From positions 199 through 40,203 of the forward strand of contig MUNB01000152.1 of the NCBI GenBank assembly GCA_002154345.1: a DNA stretch of 40,005 bases, in the 5' to 3' direction. The notes under the pieces were generated by a model. It was not told the origin of the DNA. It was given only the letters and a program-made list of their open reading frames with translations, and searched no databases. Below are positions 23,510-32,316 of the stretch, piece after piece (position 1 is the first letter of the stretch; every line of letters begins with the position of its first letter). A program made the translations under genes and the position numbers. The stretch is from Streptomyces griseus (lineage in GTDB: Bacteria; Actinomycetota; Actinomycetes; Streptomycetales; Streptomycetaceae).

Positions 23510-24094
23510 ATGCGATCTGCTCCTTGGTGGGCCTTGGTCACCTCCGGCTGCGCCCCCGTGCTTCTGGTCGGTTCCTGGATGATTGCGCAACTGCGCCAAG
23601 GCCCGGAGTACGACCCCGCGCGGCACACCCTGAGCGTGCTGGCCGCTTACGGGGCCACCAGCTACTGGCTGATGACAGGGATGCTGCTGGTGCTGGGGAC
23701 GTGTTACGTGCTGACGGCGCACGCGCTCCGGCAGGCGGCGTTCCCCGGGCGGGTGGCCCTGGCCGGCGGCGGACTGTGCGCCCTGGCCCTGACCCTGGTG
23801 CCGGCGCCGAGCAGCGGCGGGGCGCTGGAGCACGGGGTGGTGGCCACAGTGGGCGTCCTGCTGCTGGCGGCGTGGCCTCCGCTGGCCGCCGTCCGGGGGC
23901 GGAACCCGGTGCCATGGGGGCTGAGACTCGATGTGTCCCTCGCCGCGAGCGCGTTGATGGGTGCGAGCGCTCTGTGGTTCCTGGCGGAGCTGCAGAGCGA
24001 TGGCACGCCCGGCGTCGCCGAGCGCGTGGTGACGTTCGTCCAGGCGCTGTGGCCCTTCCTGGTCGTCGTCTCCTGCCGGAGAAGCGCGACCTGA
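23510..24094 (+). CDS. DUF998-family membrane protein
   Basis: The 194-residue protein has about six hydrophobic segments. The order of features (SGCAPVLLVGSWMIAQLRQG, EYDPARHTLSVLAAYGATSY, then a LVPAPSSGG loop) matches DUF998 proteins: a polar loop with Asp-x-x-x-His-x-x-Ser after the first helix, and a VPxPSSGG loop mid-protein. Function unknown. An upstream GTG at 23489 is in frame, but the ATG at 23510 has TATGCT (23498-23503) six bases before it, indicating a leaderless mRNA. Confidence 0.8.
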   Translation: MRSAPWWALVTSGCAPVLLVGSWMIAQLRQGPEYDPARHTLSVLAAYGATSYWLMTGMLLVLGTCYVLTAHALRQAAFPGRVALAGGGLCALALTLVPAPSSGGALEHGVVATVGVLLLAAWPPLAAVRGRNPVPWGLRLDVSLAASALMGASALWFLAELQSDGTPGVAERVVTFVQALWPFLVVVSCRRSAT

Positions 24095-24122
24095 CGAGCC
24101 GTCACCGCAAGAACGCCACCCA

Positions 24123-24150
24123 CCTGCCGGGGCGTCGGCCGCCGGGCAGG
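24123..24150. terminator. Candidate terminator between convergent genes
   Basis: CCTGCCGG (24123-24130) can pair with CCGGGCAGG (24142-24150) leaving one bulged G. It lies between the ends of the DUF998 and HAD-like genes. Confidence 0.45.
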
Positions 24151-24163
24151 AGTCCGCTACGAC

Positions 24164-24721
24164 TCACCGAAAGCCATCGTGCCCGCGGCGCAGCCAGGCG
24201 TCGATGGCCGCGTAGTCGCTGTCCGTCAGGCCCCACCGGGGATCCACCCGGTGAAGCAGCGCGGGGCCCGGGTGATGGGCGGAGACCCAGACCCGGTCGG
24301 TGCCGGTGATCTCGTCGTCGACCCAGACGAAGGGGCGGCCCGCGGCTCGGGCCACGAGGACCCGGGTCTTCCAGTGCAGCCCGTTCCTCTCGTCCTCATC
24401 CTCCTCGCCGTTGCCGCGGGAGCCGTCCCCTTCGGAGGGCTCCGGCCACCGGACGACCTCCAACGGAGGCAGGCCGATACGCGGGGCGATCCAGGTGTTC
24501 GCGTCCTCCATCCATGTCGTCGCCCAGACGAGTTCGCAGGGCAGCGCCCCGAGCCGTGGTCCGTGCCGGGGATCGATCCTGGTCAGGAGGGGGTTCGCGC
24601 CGATGCCCGGGCTGTCGGGGCCCGCCTCGTAGGTCGGGTACGGGTGGGCCGACGCGCCGAAGGGGATGAGCGGCCCGTCGACGTCGAGGAACAACAGCGG
24701 ACACCGCGCGGTGGGATTCAC
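24164..24721 (-). CDS. HAD-like hydrolase-family protein
   Basis: The 185-residue protein opens with PLLFLDVDGPLIPFG, giving the HAD motif I pair Asp13 and Asp15. LVWATTWMEDANTWI fits motif II (Thr), and GRPFVWVDDEITGTD fits motif IV with paired Asp. The DVDGPL and TW(M)EDAN signature is that of a common actinobacterial HAD-like group of unknown substrate. A Glu/Asp-rich insert (GEEDEDERNG) sits near residue 108. The GTG start at 24721 has TATCGT (24728-24733, minus strand) six bases upstream, suggesting a leaderless mRNA. Confidence 0.8.
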   Translation of the reverse strand: MNPTARCPLLFLDVDGPLIPFGASAHPYPTYEAGPDSPGIGANPLLTRIDPRHGPRLGALPCELVWATTWMEDANTWIAPRIGLPPLEVVRWPEPSEGDGSRGNGEEDEDERNGLHWKTRVLVARAAGRPFVWVDDEITGTDRVWVSAHHPGPALLHRVDPRWGLTDSDYAAIDAWLRRGHDGFR

Positions 24722-24759
24722 GGGAGCACGATAGCGACGGACCCGAACCGCGCACGGCT

Positions 24760-24834
24760 CCACCGCCGACGGGTCCACCGTCCACGGCCCCACCGCCCAC
24801 AGGTCTGCCGCCCACGGATCCGCCGTCAGACCCG
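24760..24834. repeat. Five imperfect 15-bp tandem repeats
   Basis: Units of CCACCGCCCACAGGT type begin at 24760, 24775, 24790, 24805 and 24820. They lie upstream of the HAD-like gene and past the end of nothing else coding. All reading frames stay open through them, giving spurious pentapeptide-repeat ORFs. Confidence 0.75.
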
Positions 24835-24918
24835 GGCGGCACGCGGCGCGAACGCCGCCGCGTACGGCTCCGGGGCGACAACAACCCGCTGTCGCCCCGG
24901 AACCCCGCGCCGGACCGC

Positions 24919-27915
24919 CTAGCCGAGCGGCTCGACCCACACATTGCGGTAGCGGATCTTGCTTCCGTGGTCCTGGAGCTTGATCGCCCCGGCCGTCGGA
25001 CCCTCGGCCGCCCCGCCGCCGGTCGCACCGTCGACCGCCACGTCGTCGTGGACGGTGACGCCGTTCCACACGACGGAGATCCGGGCGTCCTCCGTCTTGT
25101 TGCCCGCGGCGTCGTAGCGGGCGGCACGGAAGGTGATGTCGTACGTCTGCCAGGTCTCCGGCGCCGTCGCGGCGTTCACGTCCGGAGCCTTCTTGGTGTA
25201 GATAGCCCCGGCCTCGTTGTCGGCGAGCGTGGTGTCACCGTACGAGTCCAGGATCTGCACCTCGTAACGCTCCTGCAGATACACGCCGCTGTTGGCGCGG
25301 TCCTGGCCGGTCACGTCCGGCGGGAGATTCGGCAGCCAGAACTCGACATGCGCACGGAAGTCCTGGAAGCCCTGCTTGGTCCGCAGGTCCCCGCCGGATA
25401 TCTCCATCTCCCCATCGCTCACCGGCCATTCGGGCGTACGGCCGTCCGGATGCTGCCAGGCCGCCTGGTCCGTGCCGTCGAAGAGCTGGACACGGGCGCC
25501 CTTCGGATGAACGGTGATCATGTCCAGGTTCACATGACCGGTGTCGCCACTGTCGTACGCGTACGTGATCGTGTTGCGGCCCTCGCGCAGCTCCAGTTGC
25601 TCGGTCCCCGTCGACCAGGTCTTCCAGTCGGTGGTGGACAGCAGCTCGGTCTGCCGCACCTTCTCGCCGTTGACGTGGACGCTCACCGTCTTGGTGCCGG
25701 GAGCCGGGTCCGGCCCGTTGGAGTAGCGCAGACCCACGTCGTACGGACCCGCCTCACCGGCCTCCACATCGAAGGTGACCGCCGCACCCTCCTCGCCGAA
25801 GTTGTCGACGAAACCGCCGCCGGAGTAGCCCGCGTGCTCGGTGTCGACGCCCGCGCCTCCGGTGAGGGTGCCCTCCTCGGCCTCGTACTGGGTGGCCGGA
25901 GGCTGGTCGCCCGGCAGCGAGTTGAGCGTGTACCAGGCCTCGGTGCTCCACAGCTCCGTACCGCCGGCGGAGCTGAAGGGGCGCGGCGAGCGGACGTGGA
26001 CCACACGGTTCGCCTTGAGGCCCGGGATGGTCAGCGTGACCTTCTTGCCGTCCTCGGAGAGTGTGGCCGCACTGACGGCGAGCGACTCCTCGTCGATCTT
26101 GGGCCCGCCGTACTGCGGCGTGGGGGCGTACGTCCACTGATCGACCCGATAGCTCTCGGCGAGCTTCGCGGCCGTCGCCTCGGAGAGCGGCTCGGTGTAC
26201 TCCAGCTCGAAACCGCCGGGCTTCGCGCGCATGGCCAGGATGTCGAAGGCCTTGTCACCGCTGGGGGAGAGCTTCTGGAGCCCGTAGGTCAGCTTGCCCT
26301 CCTGGCCCCAGTTGCCGCCCGCGCCCAGCCCGCCGGCGTAGATCGCGCCGTCCGGGCCCATGCTGATCCGGTTGACGCCCGCCTCCAGGCCCTGGGTGAA
26401 GCGGAAGACCGCGCCCTGGTACTCGCCGTCGACCTTCTCCAGATACGCGCGCTGGATCCCGCCGTACGTGACGTCACCGAACAGCATCTGCCCGGCGAAC
26501 CGGCCCTCGGTCAACTGCAGTGGCGTACTGGGGGAGTTGGCTATCTCGTTCTGCGGCAACCACAGCACCGGCTTGGTGACCGGCTGCGCGTCGAACGGGC
26601 CCGCCGGGTTGGTGTAGTGGTTGAAGAACCTGTCCTGCTTGATGTGGAGGAGCTTCGAGGAGGGCAGCCAGCCGCCCTGGTTGTCGAGCACGAACATGTC
26701 GCCCTCGGGCCCCCAGCCGATGCCGTTGGGGGTACGCAGGCCACCGGCGATGTAGTCGACCTCGCCGGTCTCCTTGTTCACCTTGATGGTCGATCCGCGG
26801 TTCGGCGCCGGCTGCGGATCGGTCGTCGCCCCGCCCAGGTTGATCGCCACGGACAGGTTCAGATAGAAGTACCCGTCCCGGTAGAGCAGGCCGAAGGCGA
26901 ACTCGTGGAAGTTCCCGCCGTACGGCCACGTCGCGACCGTCCGCCGCGCATCGGTCACATCGTCGCCGTCGGAGTCGGTCAGCTCGGTGAGTTCGTGCTT
27001 CTGGGAGACGTACAGCTTGCCGTCGACGGCCTTGATGCCCATGGGCTCCTTGAGACCCTCGGCCACCTTCTTCGCCGTCACACTGCCGGGACCGGTCTCG
27101 CCCTGGACGCCGTCGAGGAGATAGACCTCTCCGGTCTCGTTGTCCGTGCCGCCCCAGGTGGTCACGGCGAGCCGGCCGTCGGGCAGCCAGTCCATCGCGG
27201 TGACCTGCGGCTCGAAGCCCGCGGGGCGCAGATCGGTGAGCGCGTAGTCCGGGTGCACCTCGGTCAGGGGCAGCCCGTCGCCGGGGGAGTCGAGAGCGCC
27301 CTCGCACTCCTTGCGGCCCGGCGCCGTCACCCGTACGACATCGGCGTCGGTGCTCAGCACGGAGTTCGGCACGACGACGAAGTCCCCGGCGCCGGGCGGC
27401 TTCCACTCCAAGGTGACCTGCTGGCCGCCCGTACGGTCGAAGTGGTCGATCCTCAGCGCATGGTGACCCTCCGTCAATTCGACGGAGCCGTCCTTGGGGT
27501 CCGCGCCGTGCAGCCCGTCGTGGTCGATGACGGTGGAGTCGTCGATCCGCAGCCGCGAACCGTCGTCGCTGGTCAGCCGGAAGGCGTACGCCCCACTCTC
27601 GGGAACGGTGAGGTTGGCCGTGACCTGGGAGACGAAGTGGTCGCCGAAGCCGAAGTCGTCCGGCGAGCTCCAGTCGATCTCGGGCATCAGCTTGTCGACG
27701 TTCGGCGTCTGCCCGGCCTTGATGTCGCACAGTTCGCTGAGGGGGACCTGCACATCGAAGACGCGCAGGGTGACGCCCGGCTCCTGCGGCGGGAGTTCGT
27801 CCCGCGGCGCCGGCGCGGCCGTGGCCGGCACGGCGGAGAAGGCGCCGACGAGGAACGCGGAGACCAGTAGACCGGTGAGATGTCTGCGGCAACGGTGGAG
27901 CGGCCGTGGATGCAT
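24919..27915 (-). CDS. Secreted multidomain sugar-active protein: PA14, beta-propeller, CBM and 3-keto-disaccharide hydrolase (DUF1080) domains
   Basis: The 998-residue protein has a signal peptide (residues 1-34). A PA14 domain is near 90-195 (GAYAFRLTSDDGSRLRIDDS, HHALRIDHFDRTGGQQVTLE). A PQQ-dehydrogenase-like beta-propeller spans about 225-560 (MDWLPDGRLAVTTWGGTDNE, GIGWGPEGDMFVLDNQGGWL). A CBM6/35-like module is near 678-803 (YEAEEGTLTGGAGVDTEHAG, then YSGGGFVDNF). The C-terminal DUF1080 domain is about 808-998 (GDLRTKQGFQDFRAHVEFWL, NSGVYLQERYEVQILDSYGD). Related DUF1080 proteins hydrolyse 3-keto-glycosides. The propeller's catalytic activity is uncertain, since no clear catalytic His was seen. 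Ribosome site AGGAGG. It acts outside the cell. Confidence 0.85.
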   Translation of the reverse strand: MHPRPLHRCRRHLTGLLVSAFLVGAFSAVPATAAPAPRDELPPQEPGVTLRVFDVQVPLSELCDIKAGQTPNVDKLMPEIDWSSPDDFGFGDHFVSQVTANLTVPESGAYAFRLTSDDGSRLRIDDSTVIDHDGLHGADPKDGSVELTEGHHALRIDHFDRTGGQQVTLEWKPPGAGDFVVVPNSVLSTDADVVRVTAPGRKECEGALDSPGDGLPLTEVHPDYALTDLRPAGFEPQVTAMDWLPDGRLAVTTWGGTDNETGEVYLLDGVQGETGPGSVTAKKVAEGLKEPMGIKAVDGKLYVSQKHELTELTDSDGDDVTDARRTVATWPYGGNFHEFAFGLLYRDGYFYLNLSVAINLGGATTDPQPAPNRGSTIKVNKETGEVDYIAGGLRTPNGIGWGPEGDMFVLDNQGGWLPSSKLLHIKQDRFFNHYTNPAGPFDAQPVTKPVLWLPQNEIANSPSTPLQLTEGRFAGQMLFGDVTYGGIQRAYLEKVDGEYQGAVFRFTQGLEAGVNRISMGPDGAIYAGGLGAGGNWGQEGKLTYGLQKLSPSGDKAFDILAMRAKPGGFELEYTEPLSEATAAKLAESYRVDQWTYAPTPQYGGPKIDEESLAVSAATLSEDGKKVTLTIPGLKANRVVHVRSPRPFSSAGGTELWSTEAWYTLNSLPGDQPPATQYEAEEGTLTGGAGVDTEHAGYSGGGFVDNFGEEGAAVTFDVEAGEAGPYDVGLRYSNGPDPAPGTKTVSVHVNGEKVRQTELLSTTDWKTWSTGTEQLELREGRNTITYAYDSGDTGHVNLDMITVHPKGARVQLFDGTDQAAWQHPDGRTPEWPVSDGEMEISGGDLRTKQGFQDFRAHVEFWLPNLPPDVTGQDRANSGVYLQERYEVQILDSYGDTTLADNEAGAIYTKKAPDVNAATAPETWQTYDITFRAARYDAAGNKTEDARISVVWNGVTVHDDVAVDGATGGGAAEGPTAGAIKLQDHGSKIRYRNVWVEPLG

Positions 27916-28095
27916 TCTTCCTCCTGGCCCCTCGCGGCAAGGGGCACGTCGCGGCGGTGGGTGGGGCCACCCGGCGCCCGGGGGTGAACGTTCGGCTCGT
28001 GCGGTGGGGCAGCGCATGCTCCGGACAAGGGCTCCGGTGGCTGCGCCGAGAACAGTAGGAGGCTTCTACCGGCGGCGTCCATACTTCGTCACCAC

Positions 28096-28135
28096 AGTGT
28101 TCAAAGTTTGCCGGTGATAATGAAAAGTGCTCAAA
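28096..28135. promoter_or_regulatory. Two 10-bp direct repeats upstream of the multidomain gene
   Basis: AGTGTTCAAA (28096-28105) and AGTGCTCAAA (28126-28135) lie 30 bases apart, about three helical turns. The region is AT-rich against a GC-rich background and 180 bases upstream of the 27915 start. A regulator binding site is inferred; its identity is unknown. Confidence 0.4.
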
Positions 28136-28196
28136 CCCCTTGATGTACAGGGCATCTGGCGGTCAGTCAGCAACCGCCGGACGCCCACGCACCCCT

Positions 28197-29672
28197 CTAC
28201 GCGCCCGGGTCCGCCGCACAGTCGAGGTCCCGAGCCGGCCGCTGACCAGTCATCAGGAACCTCGTCACCGTGCCGTTCGCGCAGACGTTGTCGTCGAACG
28301 GATAGACACCGTGCCCGCCCTGATCGGCCGTCACCATCAGGGCCCGCTGGCCGAACGCCCGCCGCAGCTCCCGGGCGCCTGCCAGCGGCGTTCCCGGGTC
28401 GCGCTCGTTCTGCACCATGAGCACGTTCGACGGCCCCCGGTCACCGATCCGCACCGGCGGCTCGACCTGACCGGTCGGCCAGAACGCGCACGGACCGATG
28501 CTCGCCGTGGAGCCACCGAGCATCGGATACCGCACCCGGTCGACGGCCGCATTGCGCTGGTACTCCCGAACCGTCCCCGGCCAGCGCGCATCACCGCAGA
28601 TCACATAGAAGCGCGCCGCCATGAGGTTCTCCAGATGCGCCGGCAGGGGCAGGGAGGGCGGCAACGGCCGGTCCGTGTCGAGCGCCTGCCAGAGTTCCGC
28701 CAGGTGCGGCATCAGGGCATCCGTGTAGAGATGTTCGAACGTGGCCCCGCGGAACGCCGTCCCGTCGACACCTCGGACGGGCTTCCGCTCCAGCCGCTTC
28801 GCGAGGTCGAAGAACTTCGCGGTCACCTGCTCCGGCGTGCTGCCCAGACCGTACTCGGGGCGCGCGGCCGCGAACTCCGCGAAGTCCGGGAACCGGTCTT
28901 TCAGCCCCCGGGCGAACAACCGCATGGCCGTGACGTCGTAACCGCCGGGACCCAGATTGCTGTCGAGCACGACCCGGTCGCCGCGCCTCGGGAACATCGT
29001 CGTATACACCGCACCGAGGTACGTGCCGTACGAATGGCCGAGGTAGGAAATCTTCCGTTCTCCGAGCGCCACCCTGATCCGGTCCATGTCGCGCGCGGTG
29101 TTCGCGGTGGTGATGTGCGGCAGCATCCACGCCGTCCGCGACGTGGCGCACTGCCGTGCGACGGTCCGCGCGTAGCCCGCTTCCCGCGCGACGTCGGCCG
29201 CGGTGTGCGCGTACGGAGCGAAATTGCCGCGGTATTGCTGCTCCTGCGTCAGATGGCAGGTCACCGGAGAGCTGCGACCGACACCACGGGGATCGAAGCC
29301 GATCACATCGTATGAGTCCAGCACCTCCTGGGGCAGACCCGACGCGGCGAGAACGGCCGGATAGCCGAGCCCCGAACCCCCGGGACCGCCCGGATCGGTC
29401 AGCAGCACACCACGGCGCTTCGACGGGTTCTCGCTCGCCAGCCGGGAGATCGCGATCTCGATCCGGCGGCCGTCCGGGCGCCGGTAGTCCAGCGGGACGT
29501 CGAGCGTCGAGCACTCCAGACGGGGCGCGGCGACGTCCTCGGGACACGGGCCCCATCGCACGGTGTCCGAACCCGCCCCCGCGGTACCCGGAGCCGCCGC
29601 CGACGCCCCCGGCATCGCGGCCGCCACCGCCACCGCGCCGGCGGCGAGCGCCAGCGACAAGGATTTACGCAT
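28197..29672 (-). CDS. Secreted S33-family peptidase (tripeptidyl aminopeptidase-like alpha/beta hydrolase)
   Basis: The 491-residue protein has a signal peptide (residues 1-26, ending GASAAA). The alpha/beta hydrolase core has oxyanion-loop GVLLTDPGGPGGSGLGYP, VIGFDPRGVGRSSP, nucleophile Ser214 in YLGHSYGTYLGAVY, Asp425 in VQNERDPGTPL and His454 in DQGGHGVYPF. The TAP-like C-terminal domain (about 400-485) marks the Streptomyces Tap/SlpD/SlpE group, which remove N-terminal peptides from extracellular substrates. Most Slp proteins carry a lipobox; none is visible here. The ATG at 29672 has AGGAGG eight bases upstream. Confidence 0.92.
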   Translation of the reverse strand: MRKSLSLALAAGAVAVAAAMPGASAAAPGTAGAGSDTVRWGPCPEDVAAPRLECSTLDVPLDYRRPDGRRIEIAISRLASENPSKRRGVLLTDPGGPGGSGLGYPAVLAASGLPQEVLDSYDVIGFDPRGVGRSSPVTCHLTQEQQYRGNFAPYAHTAADVAREAGYARTVARQCATSRTAWMLPHITTANTARDMDRIRVALGERKISYLGHSYGTYLGAVYTTMFPRRGDRVVLDSNLGPGGYDVTAMRLFARGLKDRFPDFAEFAAARPEYGLGSTPEQVTAKFFDLAKRLERKPVRGVDGTAFRGATFEHLYTDALMPHLAELWQALDTDRPLPPSLPLPAHLENLMAARFYVICGDARWPGTVREYQRNAAVDRVRYPMLGGSTASIGPCAFWPTGQVEPPVRIGDRGPSNVLMVQNERDPGTPLAGARELRRAFGQRALMVTADQGGHGVYPFDDNVCANGTVTRFLMTGQRPARDLDCAADPGA

Positions 29673-29807
29673 CAGATGTCCTCCTGGAAAAGGGCGCACA
29701 GGGCGCCGGAAAATGCGGGCTCACAGCGCCCGCCGCTGACTGCGTGAAAGGGGTGACGGATACGCGGCCGTGAAGGCGGCCACCGCTCTCCGGCCCTGAC
29801 CTCCGCG

Positions 29808-30131
29808 TCACCGTCTCGGCGGCGCGGACGACCGGGCCCGCTGTTCCGCACCGGTTCGGACCGCCTCCCGGCCGCAGACCGTCCCGTACCCTCCGGCCCG
29901 CTCGACGGCGGACTCCCGGCGGATGTGCGCCCAGCCACCGACCGCCACCGAGAGCAGCGCGACGAGCCCGAGGAGCACCATCGGACCGGCAGAGCCGCCG
30001 GAGACCCGGCCGAGGAGACCCCACAGCAACGCGGTGTCGCGGTCGAGCAGGCCACGGATCACCGCCTGGGACGCCAGGGCCGTCACCGCCATCCCGGCCG
30101 CCTCGAGCGCCACCAGACCACGCTCACGCAT
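29808..30131 (-). CDS. Small membrane protein, function unknown
   Basis: The 107-residue protein has two hydrophobic segments (about residues 5-25 and 43-66: GPMVLLGLVALLSVAVGGWA). The C-terminal 35 residues are basic. I do not recognise a family. GGAGGGG lies six bases before the ATG at 30131; upstream starts would run through the divergent kinase promoter region. It is divergent from the histidine kinase, so it may be a target or accessory of that system. Confidence 0.65.
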   Translation of the reverse strand: MRERGLVALEAAGMAVTALASQAVIRGLLDRDTALLWGLLGRVSGGSAGPMVLLGLVALLSVAVGGWAHIRRESAVERAGGYGTVCGREAVRTGAEQRARSSAPPRR

Positions 30132-30321
30132 CGCGCCCCTCCGTCCCACGTCCGGTCGTCTCGGTACGGGGACGAGTCTGTCCGTGCGGCGGAACCGGGC
30201 ACATCGGCCCCGCGGCCCGGAGCGGGACCGACCAGTGGCGAGGCGTTCGTACGACTCCGGTCGAAGACGCATCCGCCCTGGGGCTGACTCCCCGGCCCCG
30301 CGGCTTCGCGATACTGAACGG

Positions 30322-31506
30322 GTGAACACGGACGGCGCGCCACGGCTCGGATGGTGGCAGCAGACCTGGCGGCTGGCGGCGGCCGCGGTGCTGAGTGTGC
30401 CGATCTGGCTCTACATCGGCGTGCTGCTGCACAACCAGGGCGTCGGACCGGACCCCTGGTTCCGCATCGGTGATCCGCTGGTGGCCCTCGCCTGCCTGAC
30501 CGTGTTGCCGTGGCGGCGGCGGTTCCCGCTGGCCGTCGCCATGACGGTCACGATCGCCTCGACCGCGTCGGCGCTCGCCACCGGCGCCGCCCTACTGGCC
30601 CTGGGCTCGATCTCCACCCGCCGTCGCCCCGTGGAGATCGGGGCGGTCGTCCTGGCCTATGTCACCGCGACGCAGTTCGTGGGCGGGTTCTACCCGGTCC
30701 AGAACCCGCCCGGCACGTTCTGGTTCCAACTCGCGCTGCCGGCCCTGACCGCCGGCATCGCGGTGGCCGTGGGCATGGCCATCGGCGCGCGACGCGTCGA
30801 GGTGCGGTCACTGCGGGACCGCGCGGAGAGCGCGGAACGGGAACAGGCGGCACGAGCGGCACAGGCGCGGGTCCTGGAGCGCAACCGGATCGCCCGCGAG
30901 ATGCACGACGTACTCGCGCACCGCATCTCCCTGGTCGCCATGCAGGCCGGAGTGCTGGACCACCGCGGCGACCTCAGGGCCGAGGAGAACCGGCTGCTGG
31001 TCCGCGGCATCGCCGAGGGCTCCCACCAGGCTCTGGAAGAGCTGCGGGACGTCCTCGGCGTGCTCCGGGCGGACCCGGGCCACCCCGAACCACCGCAGCC
31101 CTCCCTCGACCGCATCCCCGACCTGGTGGCCGATGCCCGCGCGTCGGGCCTGGACGTCACGCTGGCCACCACCGTGACGGGAACACCGGCCGACGTCGTG
31201 GGCCGGACCTGCTACCGGGTGGTCCAGGAAGGACTGACCAACGCCGCCAAACACGCTCCGGGCGCACGCGTCCACATCGCTGTCGAGGGCCGCTCGGGCG
31301 ACGGCCTCGGCGTCAGCGTCCGCAACTCCCCGGCCACCGACAGACCCGCTCAGCGGCCACCGGCGTCGGGATTCGGACTGCTCGGCCTCACCGAACGCGT
31401 CGACCTCGCGGGTGGAACCCTCCACCACTGCCCCACACCCGACCACGGGTACGTCCTCACCGTGCGGCTGCCCTGGCCGGCCCCCACCCATGAAAAGAGA
31501 ACCTGA
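30322..31506 (+). CDS. Sensor histidine kinase, NarL-type (HisKA_3)
   Basis: The 394-residue protein has four or five membrane segments in residues 15-155 and no large extracellular domain. The HisKA_3 phosphoacceptor is His195 in NRIAREMHDVLAHRISLVAM. The HATPase_c domain spans about 255-388, with GLTNAAKHAPGARVHI (N box) and GFGLLGLTERVDLAGG (G box). The phosphate goes to the response regulator whose GTG directly abuts this stop codon (TGAGTG). The GTG start at 30322 has GATACT six bases upstream, so it may be leaderless. Signal unknown. Confidence 0.92.
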   Translation: MNTDGAPRLGWWQQTWRLAAAAVLSVPIWLYIGVLLHNQGVGPDPWFRIGDPLVALACLTVLPWRRRFPLAVAMTVTIASTASALATGAALLALGSISTRRRPVEIGAVVLAYVTATQFVGGFYPVQNPPGTFWFQLALPALTAGIAVAVGMAIGARRVEVRSLRDRAESAEREQAARAAQARVLERNRIAREMHDVLAHRISLVAMQAGVLDHRGDLRAEENRLLVRGIAEGSHQALEELRDVLGVLRADPGHPEPPQPSLDRIPDLVADARASGLDVTLATTVTGTPADVVGRTCYRVVQEGLTNAAKHAPGARVHIAVEGRSGDGLGVSVRNSPATDRPAQRPPASGFGLLGLTERVDLAGGTLHHCPTPDHGYVLTVRLPWPAPTHEKRT

Positions 31507-32187
31507 GTGGACAGCGAGCAGCGGGAACCGGTACGCGTCGTCATCGTCGACGACGACCAATTGGTGCGGATGGCGTTGCGGCTGGTCATCGACGGTGAGC
31601 CGGATCTGACCGTCGTCGCCGAGGCGGCCGACGGGAGGGCCGCGATCACGGTGGTGGACGAGCAGCGGCCGGACGTCGTGCTGATGGACGTACGGATGCC
31701 GGTCCTCGACGGTCTCAGCGCGACCCGTGAGCTCCTCACCCGGCCGGTGCCGCCCCGGGTGCTGATGCTGACGACCTTCGACTCCGACGACCTGGTGCTC
31801 GGCGCGCTACGGGCCGGAGCCCTCGGGTTCGTCCTGAAGGACACCCAGCCGTCGCGGATCCTCGACGCGGTGCGGACCGTCGCGGACGGCAATCCCGTGC
31901 TGTCCCCGGCCGCCACGGCACGGGTGATCGCCGCGGCCACCGGTCCGCAGTCCTCCCACACGCGTGACGCGTCCCGTCGGGCCGCGCGGGACCGGCTGTC
32001 GGCACTGACCGAGCGGGAACGCGAGACGGCCGGGGCGATCGCGGACGGGCTGGGGAACCCGGAGATCGCGGAGAGGCTCCACATCAGCGTCGCGACGGTC
32101 AAGGCACACACCGGCAGCCTGTTCTCCAAGCTGGCGGTCCAGAACCGGGTGCAGGTCGCGCTGCTGGTGCGCGACGCGGAGGAATGA
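31507..32187 (+). CDS. Response regulator, NarL/LuxR family
   Basis: The 226-residue protein has a receiver domain (residues 9-125) with acidic pocket VIVDDDQLV, phosphoacceptor Asp61 in VVLMDVRMPVLDG, Thr in LMLTTFD and Lys in GFVLKD. The LuxR-type helix-turn-helix is at about 162-222 (LTERERETAGAIADGLGNPE, IAERLHISVATVKAHTGSLF). It follows the kinase with no gap. A hairpin downstream ends the operon. Targets unknown; the divergent small membrane gene is the closest candidate. Confidence 0.94.
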   Translation: MDSEQREPVRVVIVDDDQLVRMALRLVIDGEPDLTVVAEAADGRAAITVVDEQRPDVVLMDVRMPVLDGLSATRELLTRPVPPRVLMLTTFDSDDLVLGALRAGALGFVLKDTQPSRILDAVRTVADGNPVLSPAATARVIAAATGPQSSHTRDASRRAARDRLSALTERERETAGAIADGLGNPEIAERLHISVATVKAHTGSLFSKLAVQNRVQVALLVRDAEE

Positions 32188-32242
32188 CCCGCGGCATCAC
32201 CCTGAAGAGGCCGGTTCGCACGGGAGTCGCACACACGACAAA

Positions 32243-32269
32243 GGCAAGGAGGGAAACTCTCTCCTTGCC
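32243..32269 (+). terminator. Hairpin after the two-component operon
   Basis: GGCAAGGAG (32243-32251) pairs with CTCCTTGCC (32261-32269) around a 9-base loop, 55 bases after the response regulator stop. It is likely the operon terminator, and it isolates rph from upstream transcription. Confidence 0.7.
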
Positions 32270-32292
32270 ACTCTCAACTTATAGCTCACCGG

Positions 32293-32311
32293 GGGGCTTG
32301 CGGCAAGGCCC
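32293..32311 (+). promoter_or_regulatory. Rifamycin-associated element (RAE)
   Basis: GGGGCTTGCGGCAAGGCCC is a 19-bp imperfect inverted repeat matching the RAE known to lie upstream of rifamycin-inactivating genes in actinomycetes. It is associated with rifamycin-induced expression. The rph coding sequence 298 bases downstream supports the call. Confidence 0.88.
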
Positions 32312-32316
32312 GGGGG

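Noticed and set aside
24967..27870. 967-codon plus-strand ORF opposite the multidomain secreted protein
   Set aside because: Antisense shadow: the minus-strand gene has a signal peptide, ribosome site and recognisable domains; the plus-strand product has none.
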